The notes beneath the pieces were generated by a model. It was not told where the DNA came from. It worked only from the letters and a program-made list of their open reading frames with translations, and made no database searches. Shown one piece after another: positions 13,101 to 20,819 of a DNA stretch of 64,000 bases. The translations under genes and the position numbers were made by a program. The first letter of the stretch is position 1. The number at the start of each line of letters is the position of its first letter. Source of the DNA: Euborellia annulipes (taxonomy: Eukaryota; Arthropoda; Insecta; Dermaptera; Anisolabididae); contig JAKCPI010007844.1 of the NCBI GenBank assembly GCA_023213315.1, positions 43,486 to 107,485 on the forward strand, in the 5' to 3' direction.

Positions 13101-15243
13101 GAGGGACAATATTAAGTTCCACCCAAGCGTTTTCTACTTGTGATTATTTCATTATTTTATATTTTCTAAGTTTGAATAATGAAAGTTTCCATATATAATA
13201 AAAACAATGAAATTATCACAAACAGAAAACGCATGGGTGGGACTTAATATTGTCGTCTGATACTTTTGTGAATATTAGAATATCGAGCACGAGATACTCG
13301 AGCTAAGTCTGACATTTAATGAGTGCGCCCCATTAAGAAAGTGCTTGTTTCTATTAAAGTCATATTATATGTTATTATTTATTGATCATTTATTTCAGGA
13401 TTGGATACCAATTAAAAAATGTGTTTTTAGTTTCAACTCGTGCTGAATTTATTTAAAATTACGTTTAAATTCATAAAATTATCATAGAGCGTATTCCTGC
13501 CCTCAATTTTTAAACATTTACACAATTTAAACACTTACAAAAACAAGTCCAAATAAAAATTTTAAAAACCAAAGAAAAAAAGAATAAAAATTTCAAAAAA
13601 TTAAACTCTGATTAAGCTAACGTAGATAGGCCGTTATAGAACTCGAAAGAAAGAAAGAAACTGGTTTGTGAACTAACACAGTCGACTATTGTATTTAACT
13701 AAGCACATTACAAAGAAAACTTGTTCTGAATTTTTGTCGATATTTTTTCTTCCATCAATTTATTATTTTATAAAGTCTGCTTTAAGTTTCCAAGAGAACT
13801 AAATTAAGACAATGGTTATTGATTGACATTCCTCGGGACCCTTAGGAGAGGATTATCTCCTCAATGCTCCAGCTTGGTTGGATTTTTGAGACAAGCCCAT
13901 GTGGCCTGTATTTTGGTTGTTTTTGTAAGAAAATTCTCAAAATTATTAAAATTTGTGAGGGAAGAGAATTCAATTTAAATATTTAAGCTGAACAATTTAT
14001 TTTTGTGACGAATGATAAATAATCTATTTAGATAACATGCATGTATACAAATATTTTTACCAATAAAATAATACAGCATATCTATTGGTCAAATTATTAT
14101 TAATAAAATTCAAACGAGTCCACGTGTAAAATAAAAATCAATAACGTATTAAGCCAGATGTTGCAATTTTGAATCATTTTCTTACATAAATCAATTGAAT
14201 TATGTTGAAAGGTGAAACTCAAATAATTGCAAATTTACAAAAAAAAAAAAATATTTATGGATGACGCGATTTTATCAATAGAATGAAATATGATTCACAT
14301 ATAATTATTATTATTAGTGAGATATGGAAAAAAAATACGATGAAACATACCACAAGCAACTTTGGCGTCAGGATCTTGGCTCAAGTGTGCATCCAAAATT
14401 GCATCACTTATCTGGTCGCACATTTTATCTTAAAAAAAACAAATAAATAAATAAATGGAATTAAAAAAAATGAATAATATTAAAATTCTATAATTTGGTA
14501 TTTAATAGTATTTATCTATTAATAGAACCAAAACAAAGGGAAGTGAAACTGATAGTAAATTTATATTATATAGATATTGTAACAAATTGTACAATAAATA
14601 CAATAATTCATTATAAATTGAACCCTAGTACTTACTAACAATTCGGTTTTTTGTTTCTATAAGATTAAATCACAAAATTAATAGCATATTTTTATTTCAA
14701 ACCCTTTTATTTAAAAGAAGCTTAATTATAAAGCCGATCATAATTTGGTGATACTGGTAGTATATAAATATATCAACATTAAAAAATGCCATTCTTCGAT
14801 TCATTTTATATCGATGATTGAGATTTGGTATTTTATTGAATTTTAAAACTTTTGTTTTTGTGAATTTCAATATATTTAGATAAATAAAGAAGATGTATAG
14901 TTAATATTATCTCGTTAAATGATATTCTTAGTAAATATTTTATTTATTGATTAAATAGATTAATTTGGTTAGATATGAAATGTGGTTGTCAAAAATGGAT
15001 TTGTTTGGTAGAAATTTGATCAATAGACGTATTAGGCTTGAAAGCATGGTCGGTCGCTTTGCTATCACGTTGCGCGCCATTACAGTAATCGAAAATAAAT
15101 TTAATTTCAATGTAAAAGATGACGTATTTACCTGCATGGCCTTCGCCAACTGATTCCGATGTGAATAAAAATGTGTCTTCTTTGAGTTCGGGCTCCATGT
15201 GTCCGTTTTGTGTAAATCCGTTGGTGTATGATGTCTCAGGCAT
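854..15243 (-). CDS. Sam-S: S-adenosylmethionine synthase (methionine adenosyltransferase), 3'-truncated by window, with alternative exon 4
   Basis: Enzyme making S-adenosylmethionine from methionine and ATP in the cytosol/nucleus, the main methyl donor. Coding exons in transcription order: 15132-15243, 14351-14428, 11259-11381, then either 10893-11005 (4a) or 6223-6335 (4b), 5494-5637, 2418-2531, 854-1140. All junctions have GT/AG ends and compatible phase. Together they give about 324 residues of an enzyme usually near 400, so the C-terminal exons lie left of base 1. Visible family motifs include [90 protein letters not shown] and [17 protein letters not shown]. Oddities: Ala replaces Pro in the GHPDK motif, Ser replaces Gly in GPQGDAGL, and exon 7 lacks one base. 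The introns are packed with MITEs and fold-back elements. The identification rests on family knowledge and is very secure; expression of each isoform is inference. Confidence 0.96.
1189..1400 (+). mobile_element. Hairpin-ended repeat, left part
   Basis: TTTACTTTCTCTTACC hairpin, then the conserved 'GTCGAGATTTTGATG' and 'GATGAAGGAATTGAGCT' blocks of the family; internally deleted and diverged. It lies in the Sam-S intron. 1401-1620 shows no further structure. Confidence 0.7.
1621..2077. mobile_element. hAT-type element (CAGCGGTTCCC ends) with nested fold-back
   Basis: Ends CAGCGGTTCCCA and TGGGAACCGCTG are inverted. Flanking 8-mers GTATTTAA and GTATATAA differ at one base, as an aged hAT target duplication. 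Inside, after GGGCGTAGCCAGG, arms 1674-1835 and 1860-2025 are a long palindrome with a decayed hammerhead-like centre (CTGATGA...GAAACTGTG). Confidence 0.72.
2418..2531 (-). CDS. Sam-S: Sam-S coding exon 6
   Basis: 114 nt, phase 0 at both ends, encoding [20 protein letters not shown] then [31 protein letters not shown] is a conserved core strand region. A long T run precedes the acceptor AAG|GTC; the donor is CAG|GTAATA. Confidence 0.95.
2532..2924. other. Intron, no feature seen
   Basis: AT-rich intron 6 sequence with a long A run (the polypyrimidine tract of exon 6 on the minus strand) and no recognisable element. Confidence 0.5.
2925..3525. repeat. Large fold-back repeat
   Basis: About 290-base arms (2925-3200 and 3265-3525) are inverted copies: e.g. 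GTGAGCGATTCC/CGATCGCTCAC-type text, CAGCTCCACG and CGTGGAGCTG, and CCTCCCTCATCC/GGTGAGGGAGG. No coding frame. Confidence 0.75.
3526..4190. other. Unassigned intron sequence
   Basis: Holds T runs and a chance open frame at 3925-4125; I see no motif in it. Confidence 0.4.
4191..4795. mobile_element. TIR element rich in CGCGAC motifs
   Basis: Ends GGCTGGTCGTCTACTGGAAG and CTTCCAGTAGACGACCAGTC are inverted. Both subterminal regions carry repeated CG-rich blocks (GTCGC, CGCGAC, GTAGC), unusual in this AT-rich DNA, around an AT-rich centre that also occurs at 31200-31310. No transposase; superfamily undetermined. Confidence 0.68.
4796..5493. repeat. Intron 5 with short direct repeats
   Basis: ATCGATAGAAATATAATACG occurs at ~5178 and ~5261. 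A ~95-base block at 5095-5190 (ATCAAGAGTAGCAAATAC, CATTGAAAAATCAT) recurs in direct orientation at 6428-6520. Confidence 0.55.
5494..5637 (-). CDS. Sam-S: Sam-S coding exon 5
   Basis: 144 nt, phase 0 at both ends, encoding [20 protein letters not shown] then [20 protein letters not shown] and [15 protein letters not shown] and RPDSKTQ are family signatures near the substrate site. Acceptor TTAAG|GGC, donor CAG|GTATTA. Follows either version of exon 4. Confidence 0.96.
5638..6222. other. Intron between exon 4b and exon 5
   Basis: Very AT-rich, no element recognised. Confidence 0.5.
6223..6335 (-). CDS. Sam-S: Sam-S alternative exon 4b (vertebrate-like loop)
   Basis: 113 nt, same entry and exit phase as 4a, encoding (G)[20 protein letters not shown] then [17 protein letters not shown]. 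It matches 4a at 22 of 37 residues, with both key motifs kept. Acceptor ACAG|GT, donor CCAG|GTGACA. The wording KxCNVLVAL resembles vertebrate enzymes more than 4a does. It sits 4.6 kb from 4a with several fold-back elements between. Length and phase make it a mutually exclusive partner of 4a, not an extra exon. Confidence 0.93.
6613..6850. mobile_element. MITE of the ACAATATTAAGTCCCACCC family
   Basis: Arms AAGTTAAGTCCCACCCATGC and its inverse GCATGGATGGGACTTAATAT enclose a GATTATTCATTGTTTTTA palindrome. Sister copies lie at 8574-8772 and 13092-13268. Termini TACAGTGA resemble Tc1/mariner ends inserted at TA. Confidence 0.65.
6872..7251. mobile_element. TIR element, ATATGTGATGCGGAAAGTG ends
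   Basis: ATATGTGATGCGGAAAGTGA...GGGACCTCTCGTCGG and the inverse CCTCTTGTCGCC-side arm read perfectly inward; about 380 bases, no coding. Lies between exons 4b and 4a. Confidence 0.68.
7252..8573. other. Intron between exons 4b and 4a, unassigned
   Basis: AT-rich; the 103-codon frame at 7607-7918 is Ile/Asn/Lys-rich chance sequence. No element borders seen. Confidence 0.45.
8574..8772. mobile_element. Diverged MITE, same family as 6613-6850
   Basis: GGTCAATATTAAAGCACGCC, CATGCGTTTTCTCATGTGAT and the inverse arm near 8715-8765. Confidence 0.5.
8773..9715. other. Unassigned intron sequence
   Basis: No recognisable repeat border, RNA or exon. Confidence 0.4.
9716..9842. repeat. Short fold-back
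   Basis: TATGCGAAGATAAGTTT(T)CTCGGG and its inverse CCCGAGGAAACTTATCTTCG flank GTCGCGT/ACGCGAC. Confidence 0.65.
10019..10077 (-). ncRNA. Hammerhead-like ribozyme in Sam-S intron (sense to the gene)
   Basis: Minus strand: stem I AATTAATCGTC pairs with GACGGTTAATAATT over ten positions (one G-U). Core CTGAGGA, stem II around GTCG/CGAC, then GAAAC-GTC. It is the left arm of the fold-back at 9962-10222. It lies in the intron between alternative exons 4a and 4b and on the transcribed strand. Confidence 0.62.
10105..10162 (+). ncRNA. Hammerhead-like motif, opposite arm of the same fold-back
   Basis: Plus strand: AATTAATCGTC, CTGAGGA, stem II GTCG/CGAC, GAAAC-GTC, then GTCGGTTAATAATT. One stem I pair is lost relative to the minus-strand copy and the base before GAAAC is A instead of C, so it is a decayed partner. 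Confidence 0.5.
10270..10331. mobile_element. hAT right-end fragment
   Basis: GGGCCGCGAGTTTGACACCC followed by CTG is the end of a widespread hAT type (CAGGGGTGTCAAACTCGC). The left end is not found. Confidence 0.45.
10332..10892. other. Unassigned intron sequence
   Basis: AT-rich, no element recognised. Confidence 0.4.
10893..11005 (-). CDS. Sam-S: Sam-S alternative exon 4a (insect-type loop)
   Basis: 113 nt, encoding (G)[20 protein letters not shown] then [17 protein letters not shown]. It lies only 253 bases downstream of exon 3. Acceptor TTAG|GT, donor CCAG|GTAGAC. The encoded stretch contains QSPNIA and GAGDQ, which flank and form the flexible loop over the active site and include the ATP/SAM-contacting Gln and Asp in characterised family members. 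The core wording NTLNLL is like that of insect enzymes. It is not a multiple of three long, so including both 4a and 4b would shift the frame. Confidence 0.93.
11259..11381 (-). CDS. Sam-S: Sam-S coding exon 3 (residues 64-105)
   Basis: Encodes [20 protein letters not shown] then [20 protein letters not shown] plus the first base of Gly. Acceptor ATAG|AA, donor AAGG|GTAAAA. The phase-1 end matches the GT start of both versions of exon 4, so either can follow it. Confidence 0.95.
11382..11689. other. Intron 2, unassigned part
   Basis: AT repeats only. Confidence 0.4.
11690..11925 (-). mobile_element. hAT MITE, truncated, same family as 24648-24883
   Basis: Reversed copy: G-run, TTCGAACCCCCCACC, CATGGGACCCAAGCCATGAC, and TAAATACCCTAAAATAATCT shared with the intact element; its far end is replaced by the hammerhead fold-back. 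Confidence 0.6.
11926..12045. mobile_element. Fold-back with hammerhead motif
   Basis: Arms CCCATCATGTTGACGTTTGG and GATCGAAACGTCAACATGAT-GGG are inverted around an 18-base loop. Only the plus-strand core is intact. Confidence 0.7.
11988..12040 (+). ncRNA. Hammerhead-like ribozyme in Sam-S intron 2 (antisense to the gene)
   Basis: CTGAGGA, perfect stem II GATCCC-AACC-GGGATC, then GAAAC-GTC. Stem I pairs CCCATC with GATGGG across a small internal loop plus two A-U pairs next to the core. The opposite-strand copy (left arm, 11930-11985) has lost the core (TTGAGGA, CAAAC). Confidence 0.58.
12046..12845. other. Intron 2, unassigned
   Basis: Chance frame at 12207-12419; nothing else seen. Confidence 0.4.
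12850..12925. repeat. Short hairpin
   Basis: TAATGGGGTTGGA and TCCAACCCCATTA are perfect inverted repeats around a 40-base loop. Confidence 0.6.
13092..13268. mobile_element. MITE, best copy of the ACAATATTAAGTCCCACCC family
   Basis: TACAGTGAGGGACAATATTA at the left; GGGTGGGACTTAATATTGTC at the right; internal GCGTTTTCTACTTGTGATTA palindrome. Mariner-like TA context at the left end. Confidence 0.68.
13269..14350. other. Intron 2, unassigned
   Basis: AT-rich; I see nothing in it. Confidence 0.4.
14351..14428 (-). CDS. Sam-S: Sam-S coding exon 2 (residues 38-64)
   Basis: Encodes (D)[18 protein letters not shown] then PDAKVAC(E), the strongly conserved segment right after the catalytic His motif. 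Enters with two bases of the Asp codon and leaves with one base of the Glu codon; acceptor TAAG|AT, donor TGTG|GTATG. No internal stop. Confidence 0.95.
14429..15131. other. Sam-S intron 1
   Basis: AT-rich, with chance frames in both strands at 14940-15153; no element recognised. Confidence 0.5.
15132..15243 (-). CDS. Sam-S: Sam-S coding exon 1 (start codon, residues 1-37)
   Basis: Starts at the ATG read from 15243 down and encodes [10 protein letters not shown]..., a variable leader, then [16 protein letters not shown]. The donor is CAG|GTAAAT after the first base of the next codon. Joined to exon 2 the junction reads GHA-DK where the family has GHPDK; the His is a conserved active-site residue. 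The only Met in frame at the right distance from the core is this one, which fixes the start. A 3' splice site seven bases upstream of the ATG suggests a separate 5' UTR exon further right that I cannot locate. Confidence 0.93.
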
Positions 15244-15250
15244 GATGAAC

Positions 15251-15266
15251 CTAGATGAAATATATA
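15251..15266 (-). promoter_or_regulatory. Putative 3' splice site of a 5' UTR intron in Sam-S
   Basis: On the minus strand the sequence runs TATTTCATCTAG then GTTCATCATG, so an acceptor AG lies seven bases before the start codon and the exon would begin at 15250. The core-promoter region is therefore probably not directly upstream of the ATG. The preceding tract is AT-rich rather than strongly pyrimidine-rich, so confidence is moderate. Confidence 0.45.
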
Positions 15267-15503
15267 TATATAATATATATACGTAATGTGTGGAACAAAG
15301 AACGAGTGGAAAAGAGGTCTGGGTCTACCGGCGAGTGCACTTTTATAAACTCGGTTATGGCTTGTGTTAGTGAATGGGGAAAGTGCTGCTCCGTGGTGAA
15401 AAAATGAACTAATTCAAACTAGCCGCTATTTTTAATTGCAAAAAAGGTATTGATTACAATTGGTAGCTACATTATATACAAGTTTTATTAATTTTCATTC
15501 ATT

Positions 15504-16092
15504 ATTGTTTTTTTTTAACGCCCACACTTTTTTCTCACTCACACTCACACATACATACACACAGTCTTTTCGGCAACTTAGGCAACTTAATAAGTTCGAG
15601 CTAAAATATTCCTACTCCATTAACATTATTTTGTTTAAACATTGTAATTTTATATGCAAAAGATATCTATTTTAATCTCTTGTGATGTGAATTATTATTA
15701 TTTATATTTAATGAGTATAGGCTAAATTCAAAAAGTAATTTTATTTTTCTAAATAGTTATTATGATTTAAGGTAGTCGGCAGCAGGTGTCTCAGATTTCG
15801 AAAAGAGAAGAAATTTAGTTCAAAAATTCACCACAGATGACAGCATCTCCTAACAATAAAATTTCGCCCCAAGTTTGGGCTTATTTTAATAGATAACAAT
15901 ATCGATTTAGATACCAAATGGCTTAAATAAGAATGCCTACACCCCAAATTCATATATCATTGATATGATCAAATAACGGTTATCGTCAAAAGTCTTATAT
16001 GGCCTGAGTTGCCGAAAAAACTGTGGGAATATGTGTGTGAGAGGGAATGAGAAAAAAGTGTGAGTGTTTAAGAGAAAAAAAAAAAAAAACAC
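15504..16092. repeat. SINE family 1 tails (minus, then plus)
   Basis: 15504-15590 reads CACACTTTTTTCTCACTCAC and AGTCTTTTCGGCAACTTAGG (minus orientation); 15900-16092 reads ATACCAAATGGCTTAAATAA...GTCTTATATGGCCTGAGTTG...poly-A (plus). The middle (15600-15890) is unassigned. 16100-16160 carries a family 2 tail in minus orientation. Confidence 0.65.
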
Positions 16093-16160
16093 TCGAGTAT
16101 TGACATTTTTTTTTAAATTTGTTTAAGGTATATTTCGGCATCTGAGGCCATTTAGACACT

Positions 16161-16855
16161 TCTCTCATCAACATAAATTTTAATTTCAGGTTTGCTTTTA
16201 TGAAAAATGTAGCATACAAAGAAACCTCATCAAGATCATTGATCTGAACAAGAGATTTGGGAACATCAACCTGAGAGAAATTCATCTCTTAAATAATCAA
16301 ATAATTTAAAGTCCCCTGTGGGGTAACTAGCCAAGATTACCCTCGGTCAAAAGATCTCATGGCGCTCGCTCCCTCACATTTGTCAAAATACAAAAAAAGG
16401 AATCGGTGAAAATTGTCCGACCTGAATTGAAAACTTACTAAAATATCGTAATATCGCCGTTTGTGCTGTGCCCGGAAAAAAATGCCACCTCACTAACTAC
16501 ACCTATGGTGCTGAGATGTCTTTATTCATGAGCGGTACCAAGAATTTTTAAGTGGGGGGACCGAAACTTTTGTATAGGAGAGGCGGAAAGGTAGTGACAG
16601 ATTCAAGGAGGGGAGGGTATTGCTGATAATAATGATTTATCATATTTTCATTCCGGATTCAAATTATTATTCAAAAAGGGGGGGGGGGAGGGTTCCATGA
16701 GATCGTTTGTGTTTCTTATATCAAATAAAAATGATGAAGAATATGACTGTTCAACTTAATAAAGATAGCGGATGGCATCCAGGAAAAATAAAATTAGATA
16801 AAAATAAAATCTAGGTCTTCGGACTTATGCACCAAAAAAAAAAAAAAAAAATCAA
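16161..16855. other. Unassigned, with a hAT-like fragment
   Basis: 16530-16700 (GAGCGGTACCAAGAA, G run, CAGATTCAAGGAGGGGAGGG) resembles a reversed block at 39905-40030, suggesting two decayed copies of one element. Confidence 0.4.
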
Positions 16856-16875
16856 TTTCTATAAGATTTTCTTTA

Positions 16876-16918
16876 TTGTCTACGTTTCGGACGCCAGTCG
16901 CGTCCTTCTTCAGGACCG
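16876..16918 (-). ncRNA. Hammerhead-like motif
   Basis: Minus strand: GTC, CTGAAGA, A, stem II GGACGC/GCGTCC (perfect), GAAAC-GTA, GAC. Cleavage triplet would be GTA, allowed for hammerheads. Only three stem I pairs are evident. Confidence 0.48.
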
Positions 16919-17181
16919 AGCATCAATACATTAAATAATAATAATAAAATATCTGAGTGTAGGAAAGGCGGGATCAAGCAAATGTGTTTGCCAGGACCTT
17001 AGGGTATGTATGTGTTTAAGAAACGGCGAGGAACCTCCGATAGGTCGGGTGCCCAGGAAGGCAAGAAAGAGCCTTTGACCCAAAGCTGTAGGCGCGACTA
17101 GTAACAATTTAAAGTATGTCAACAATAGGTGAGGGAGCGGGCAGCCAGGAAGTAAGTCTCTACGAAATGAAACTCAAGAGT

Positions 17182-17230
17182 AGTGGAGACAGTTTCGGCT
17201 ATAATTAAATATTGCTATCGTCAGTCCATT
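17182..17230 (-). ncRNA. Hammerhead-like motif, left arm of fold-back
   Basis: Minus strand: TGGA, CTGACGA, short stem II ending GCC, GAAAC-T-GTC, TCCA. Stem I TGGA/TCCA is complementary, and a single T forms the helix III loop. Confidence 0.48.
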
Positions 17231-17433
17231 TTCGAAAGTATACACTCAAATGCCAATGCATTGAGCCAAATGTAGAGTGCCAATTGGTGGATTATATTTA
17301 ATATTCATAAAATGCTTGTACATATACCCCAAGCAATGCAAAGAGGTTTTTATATATGATACATTCAGTTGCAGTGACAAAATTGTTGTTGAGAACAATT
17401 TGTTGCATTGGCATTTGAGTGCATATTCTCGAA

Positions 17434-17482
17434 AATGGACTGAGGATGGCGATGTTTAATTATAGCCGAAACTGTCTCCACT
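17434..17482 (+). ncRNA. Hammerhead-like motif, right arm of fold-back
   Basis: Plus strand: TGGA, CTGAGGA, stem II GGC...GCC, GAAAC-T-GTC, TCCA. Mirror of 17182-17230 with an independent base at the variable N7 position. Confidence 0.5.
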
Positions 17483-17759
17483 ACTCTTGAGTTTCATTTC
17501 GTAGAGGCTTACTTCCTGGCTGCCCGCTCCCTCACCTATTGTTGAAATACAACAGCCAGTTCACAAATTTTCATTTAAAGTATGTGACAAATAGATAAAT
17601 ACAATAATAAAAATTTCTAGCGTGAGAATCAAAAAAAATTTTGGAGAAGTAATAGAAGAAAGAATAAAAATTATATGCAGAATAAGGGGCTAATTAAGTT
17701 GAAAGTAGGTAGAATAAGGAAAAGAGAGGAAAGCTAAAGGTATTTATCAATAATTTTTT

Positions 17760-18040
17760 TTTTTTGGCCTTAATCAAGTTGGACACAGATTCGATTAAAT
17801 GCCATTCAATTCTAGATTAATTAAAGAAATAATAGACAAATCCCCAAAGAGATTCTATGTTTAGTTTATTAATTATGAAGTTTTTTTTTTCAATGAGCCG
17901 TTAAACACATACAAGACATTTTCAAAATGTTTTTTTTTTTTTTTTTTGCCTTAATCAACTTGGGCACCGATTCGATTAATTACCATTCAATTCTAGATTA
18001 ATTAAAGAAATAATAGACGAATATCGAAAGAGATGTTATT
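17760..18040 (+). repeat. Direct duplication, ~182-base period
   Basis: CCTTAATCAAGTTGGACACA...TTCTAGATTAATTAAAGAAA at 17766-17860 recurs diverged at 17948-18040, each copy after a T run. Confidence 0.7.
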
Positions 18041-18049
18041 TTTACATTT

Positions 18050-18175
18050 TATATGTTAATATATATAGAGAGAGAAAGTATTGGATTCATGTCAAAAATT
18101 CGATGTCGAGAATTTGATGAATATTTTGAGGTCCCCTGAGTCCAAAAAAGTGGTTTTGGCGACATGGTCTCTTAT
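18050..18175 (+). mobile_element. Hairpin-ended repeat, left fragment
   Basis: TATATAGAGAGAGAAAGTAT, GGATTCATGTCAAAAATTCG, CCAAAAAAGTGG-type blocks; stops after CGACATGGTCTCT. Confidence 0.75.
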
Positions 18176-18912
18176 TTTTTTATTTATTCTAATAGAGTTT
18201 TTCTTCCTGCACAAATCGACATCACATTTAGTCTGATCTGATTAGCGATTAGGAATCTACAGCGGTTTAAACTTTCAAATTAGAATTTACCGCAACGCGG
18301 TAAAATGGAATGATAGGAAAAAAATAAATGGTGAAATCTTTAGCTGAAAAATCATTCTTTCTAACCGTATATTCATCATAATTATACCTCTTAAGACAGA
18401 GGAGTTATTCAACCCGCTAAACTTTTTCTTGCATGCCTCCCTACCCGGCCACTATACACATATGATTTGTAAGACGTTGTCACGTTAAAAATCGGCAATA
18501 AAAAAAATCTTATTATTTTTAATATAGGCTACTGAAGATAAAAGAAAAGATATTTAGGACTTGCAAAATGAATTTAAAAAAGTTAGTTTTGGAATGAAAC
18601 CAACATAATTCTTCATGGAAGCCAAAAAATTATTTTTCCTTGTAAACAAAAAATAATGGAAATATGTCATTTTATGATGGATGTCTTTTTTTCTTTTGTT
18701 TTTGGTTTGTTTAGTAATTCGATTTTCCGTATATCTATACTGAATAACCCCAGATGGCTTTTAAAAAGTTTCTTTCTATTAATTCTTTTTTTCACTTTGT
18801 TCGCAAATTTAATAAAAAATAACTTTGAATCTTATAATTAGATGAGAATTCTGCAAAGTTTTTTTTGAAATTGTAATATTTTTTATATATTAAATATTAT
18901 ATTTCATAGATC
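18176..18912. other. Unassigned
   Basis: AT-rich; chance frame 18656-18841; nothing recognised. Confidence 0.4.
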
Positions 18913-18920
18913 AGAGAAAG

Positions 18921-19064
18921 CAGGGCCGGCGCAAGCTATTCTGCCGCCCTAGGCAAGATATTTTTTTTGCGCCCCCCCCCAAAAAAAAAAAAAAAAATTA
19001 GATTTTTTTGTTTCCATTTTCCTCCCCAATTGAACCCCTTACCCGAAATCACCACTTTTTACTC

Positions 19065-19127
<63 letters not shown>

Positions 19128-19840
19128 AAAGTTTACTACACATTGTAGAAATTTAAAAAGATTCCTACATTTTTCAAAATATATTTCTTGAGTGTGAAAA
19201 CTAGAATAAATAATATTTTGTGAATAAATTTAAATTTGAAAATAATTTCAATACAAAATTCGTAAATATTAAAGATTTTTTCCATTATTTATGTTTTTTT
19301 TTTAGATTTTAGAATTTATGAGAGTTTTTTTTTTTTTTTTTTTTTTAAACATTCACACTTTTTTCTCATTCACACTCACACTCACACACACATTCACACA
19401 GTCTTTTCGGCAACTGAGGCCATTTAAGACTTTAGACGATAACCGTTGTAATATATATTATCTATTGTGGGTTGAGGCATTTCTATTTAAGCCATCTGGT
19501 ATCCAAATGGCTTAAATAAAATCATCGGACTGCCTGGGTCCGAACCCGCGACGTTTGGTATAGGAGGTAGGCACGCTACCTACTACGCCACACCCGGGGG
19601 CAATTTATGAGAGTTAATAAAAAAATTATATTAAAAAAAACAAAAATTTTTTCTTATATTTCATCTAGAATTTCTAGAATTATTTTTTCATTAGGGAAAT
19701 CAATAGGTATTTTTTTGTTTTGGCGAAGGCTTTGGGGAGGGGGCGGCCCCAATTTTTTTAAATTTTTCCCTTTTTGCCGCCCTGCCCAGGTTGCCGCCCT
19801 AGGCGGCCGCCTAGTTTGCCTAGTGGACGCGCCGCCACTG
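18921..19840. mobile_element. hAT-type element with perfect 8-bp duplication
   Basis: Ends CAGGGCCGGCGCAAG and GGACGCGCCGCCACTG are inverted, and AGAGAAAG flanks both sides (18913-18920, 19841-19848). No transposase. Contains an (AT)n microsatellite (19068-19126) and a SINE inserted at 19327-19600. Confidence 0.85.
19327..19600 (-). mobile_element. SINE family 1, full copy with 14-bp duplication
   Basis: Minus orientation: head with GGTTCGGAC-type B box, GGCAGTCCGATGATTTTATT, paired ATTTAAGCC boxes, then AGTCTTAAATGGCC and the poly-A tail (T run at 19327). AATTTATGAGAGTT flanks it on both sides, so it inserted into the hAT by target-primed reverse transcription. Confidence 0.82.
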
Positions 19841-19848
19841 AGAGAAAG

Positions 19849-20046
19849 TAAAACGTGGTCCATATTAATAATAGTTCTAGGTCTATTTACAATTTTTTAA
19901 ATTTATTTATCTTTTTCTTCAGATTCAAGGTTAGCTTTGTTATTATCAATCAAATTCATTCATAATTTCCATTATCAATTATTTTATATGTGAGAAGGAA
20001 TCCCGGAAAGATACTGTATATAGGTCTATATACTGTATATATAATA
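19849..20046. other. Unassigned
   Basis: Nothing recognised. Confidence 0.4.
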
Positions 20047-20536
20047 GTCATTACTTTCTCTTACCTTTATATATGTTAATATATAGAGAGAGAAAGTATT
20101 GGATTCATGTCAAAAATTCAATGGCTAGATTTTGATACACGTTTTGAGATCCCTGAATCAAAAAAAAGTGGTTTTCGCGACATGGTCTGTGAACAAAATT
20201 TCTCAAGAACGAAAAGAGCTAGGAAGTTGAAATTATATATTTAAGTTAGGTACCCCCCTGAGATGTGACACGAAGCTTTTGAACAAAATCGGCCAAAGAG
20301 TAATATTAATTTATTAACGCAGTTTTTGAGTTTTTTTTTATTTTCTCAAAATTCGCTCAAACGATTTTGTTTAAAATTCAAAAATCAATTTTTTTTAGAT
20401 GCTCTTTAAAATGTATATTCTCATTTTCCCATTGAAATCTTCTCAAGATCACTTTACTCTTGTACTTAATAGGAAAGAGATAGGATAAATGTTTGCTATG
20501 GTAATAAAATATAAATATTTTCCCATACTTTTAAAT

Positions 20537-20715
20537 CTGCCCTCGGGGGTTGGTGTAGGGGTTATCGTGCTAGCCTCGTATTCCAAAAGTTGCGGGTTCG
20601 GACCCCAGGCAGACCGATGATTTTATTTAAGCCATTTGGATACCAAATGACTTGAATTGCCGAAAAGACTGTGTGTATGTGTGAATGAGAAAAAAGTATG
20701 AGTGTTTTTATTTAA
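20537..20715 (+). mobile_element. SINE family 1, shortened
   Basis: TGCCCTCGGGGGTTGGTGTA, B box GGGTTCGGACCCC, CAGACCGATGATTTTATTTA, tail CCGAAAAGACTGTGTGTATG. Middle part of the tail region is deleted. Confidence 0.75.
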
Positions 20716-20819
20716 TATTAAAAAAAAAATTTAATCTAGCTAAACGGGCACAATAAAAAAAAAAATTTTAATCTTGAAATTCGTATATACCGTACAGTCG
20801 GAAACTATATATATGTCGA

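Larger units (their letters stand above)
17120..17560. mobile_element. Fold-back with paired hammerhead motifs
   Basis: Arms 17120-17262 and 17397-17560 share GTGAGGGAGCGGGCAGCC, AGTAGTGGAGACAGTTTCGG and their inverses around a 130-base centre. Each arm has a hammerhead-like core (17182-17230 minus, 17434-17482 plus). Confidence 0.75.

Noticed and set aside
14965..15153. Open frames on both strands over Sam-S intron 1/exon 1
   Set aside because: The plus-strand frame is a shadow of exon 1 and the minus-strand frames read through the donor into the intron.
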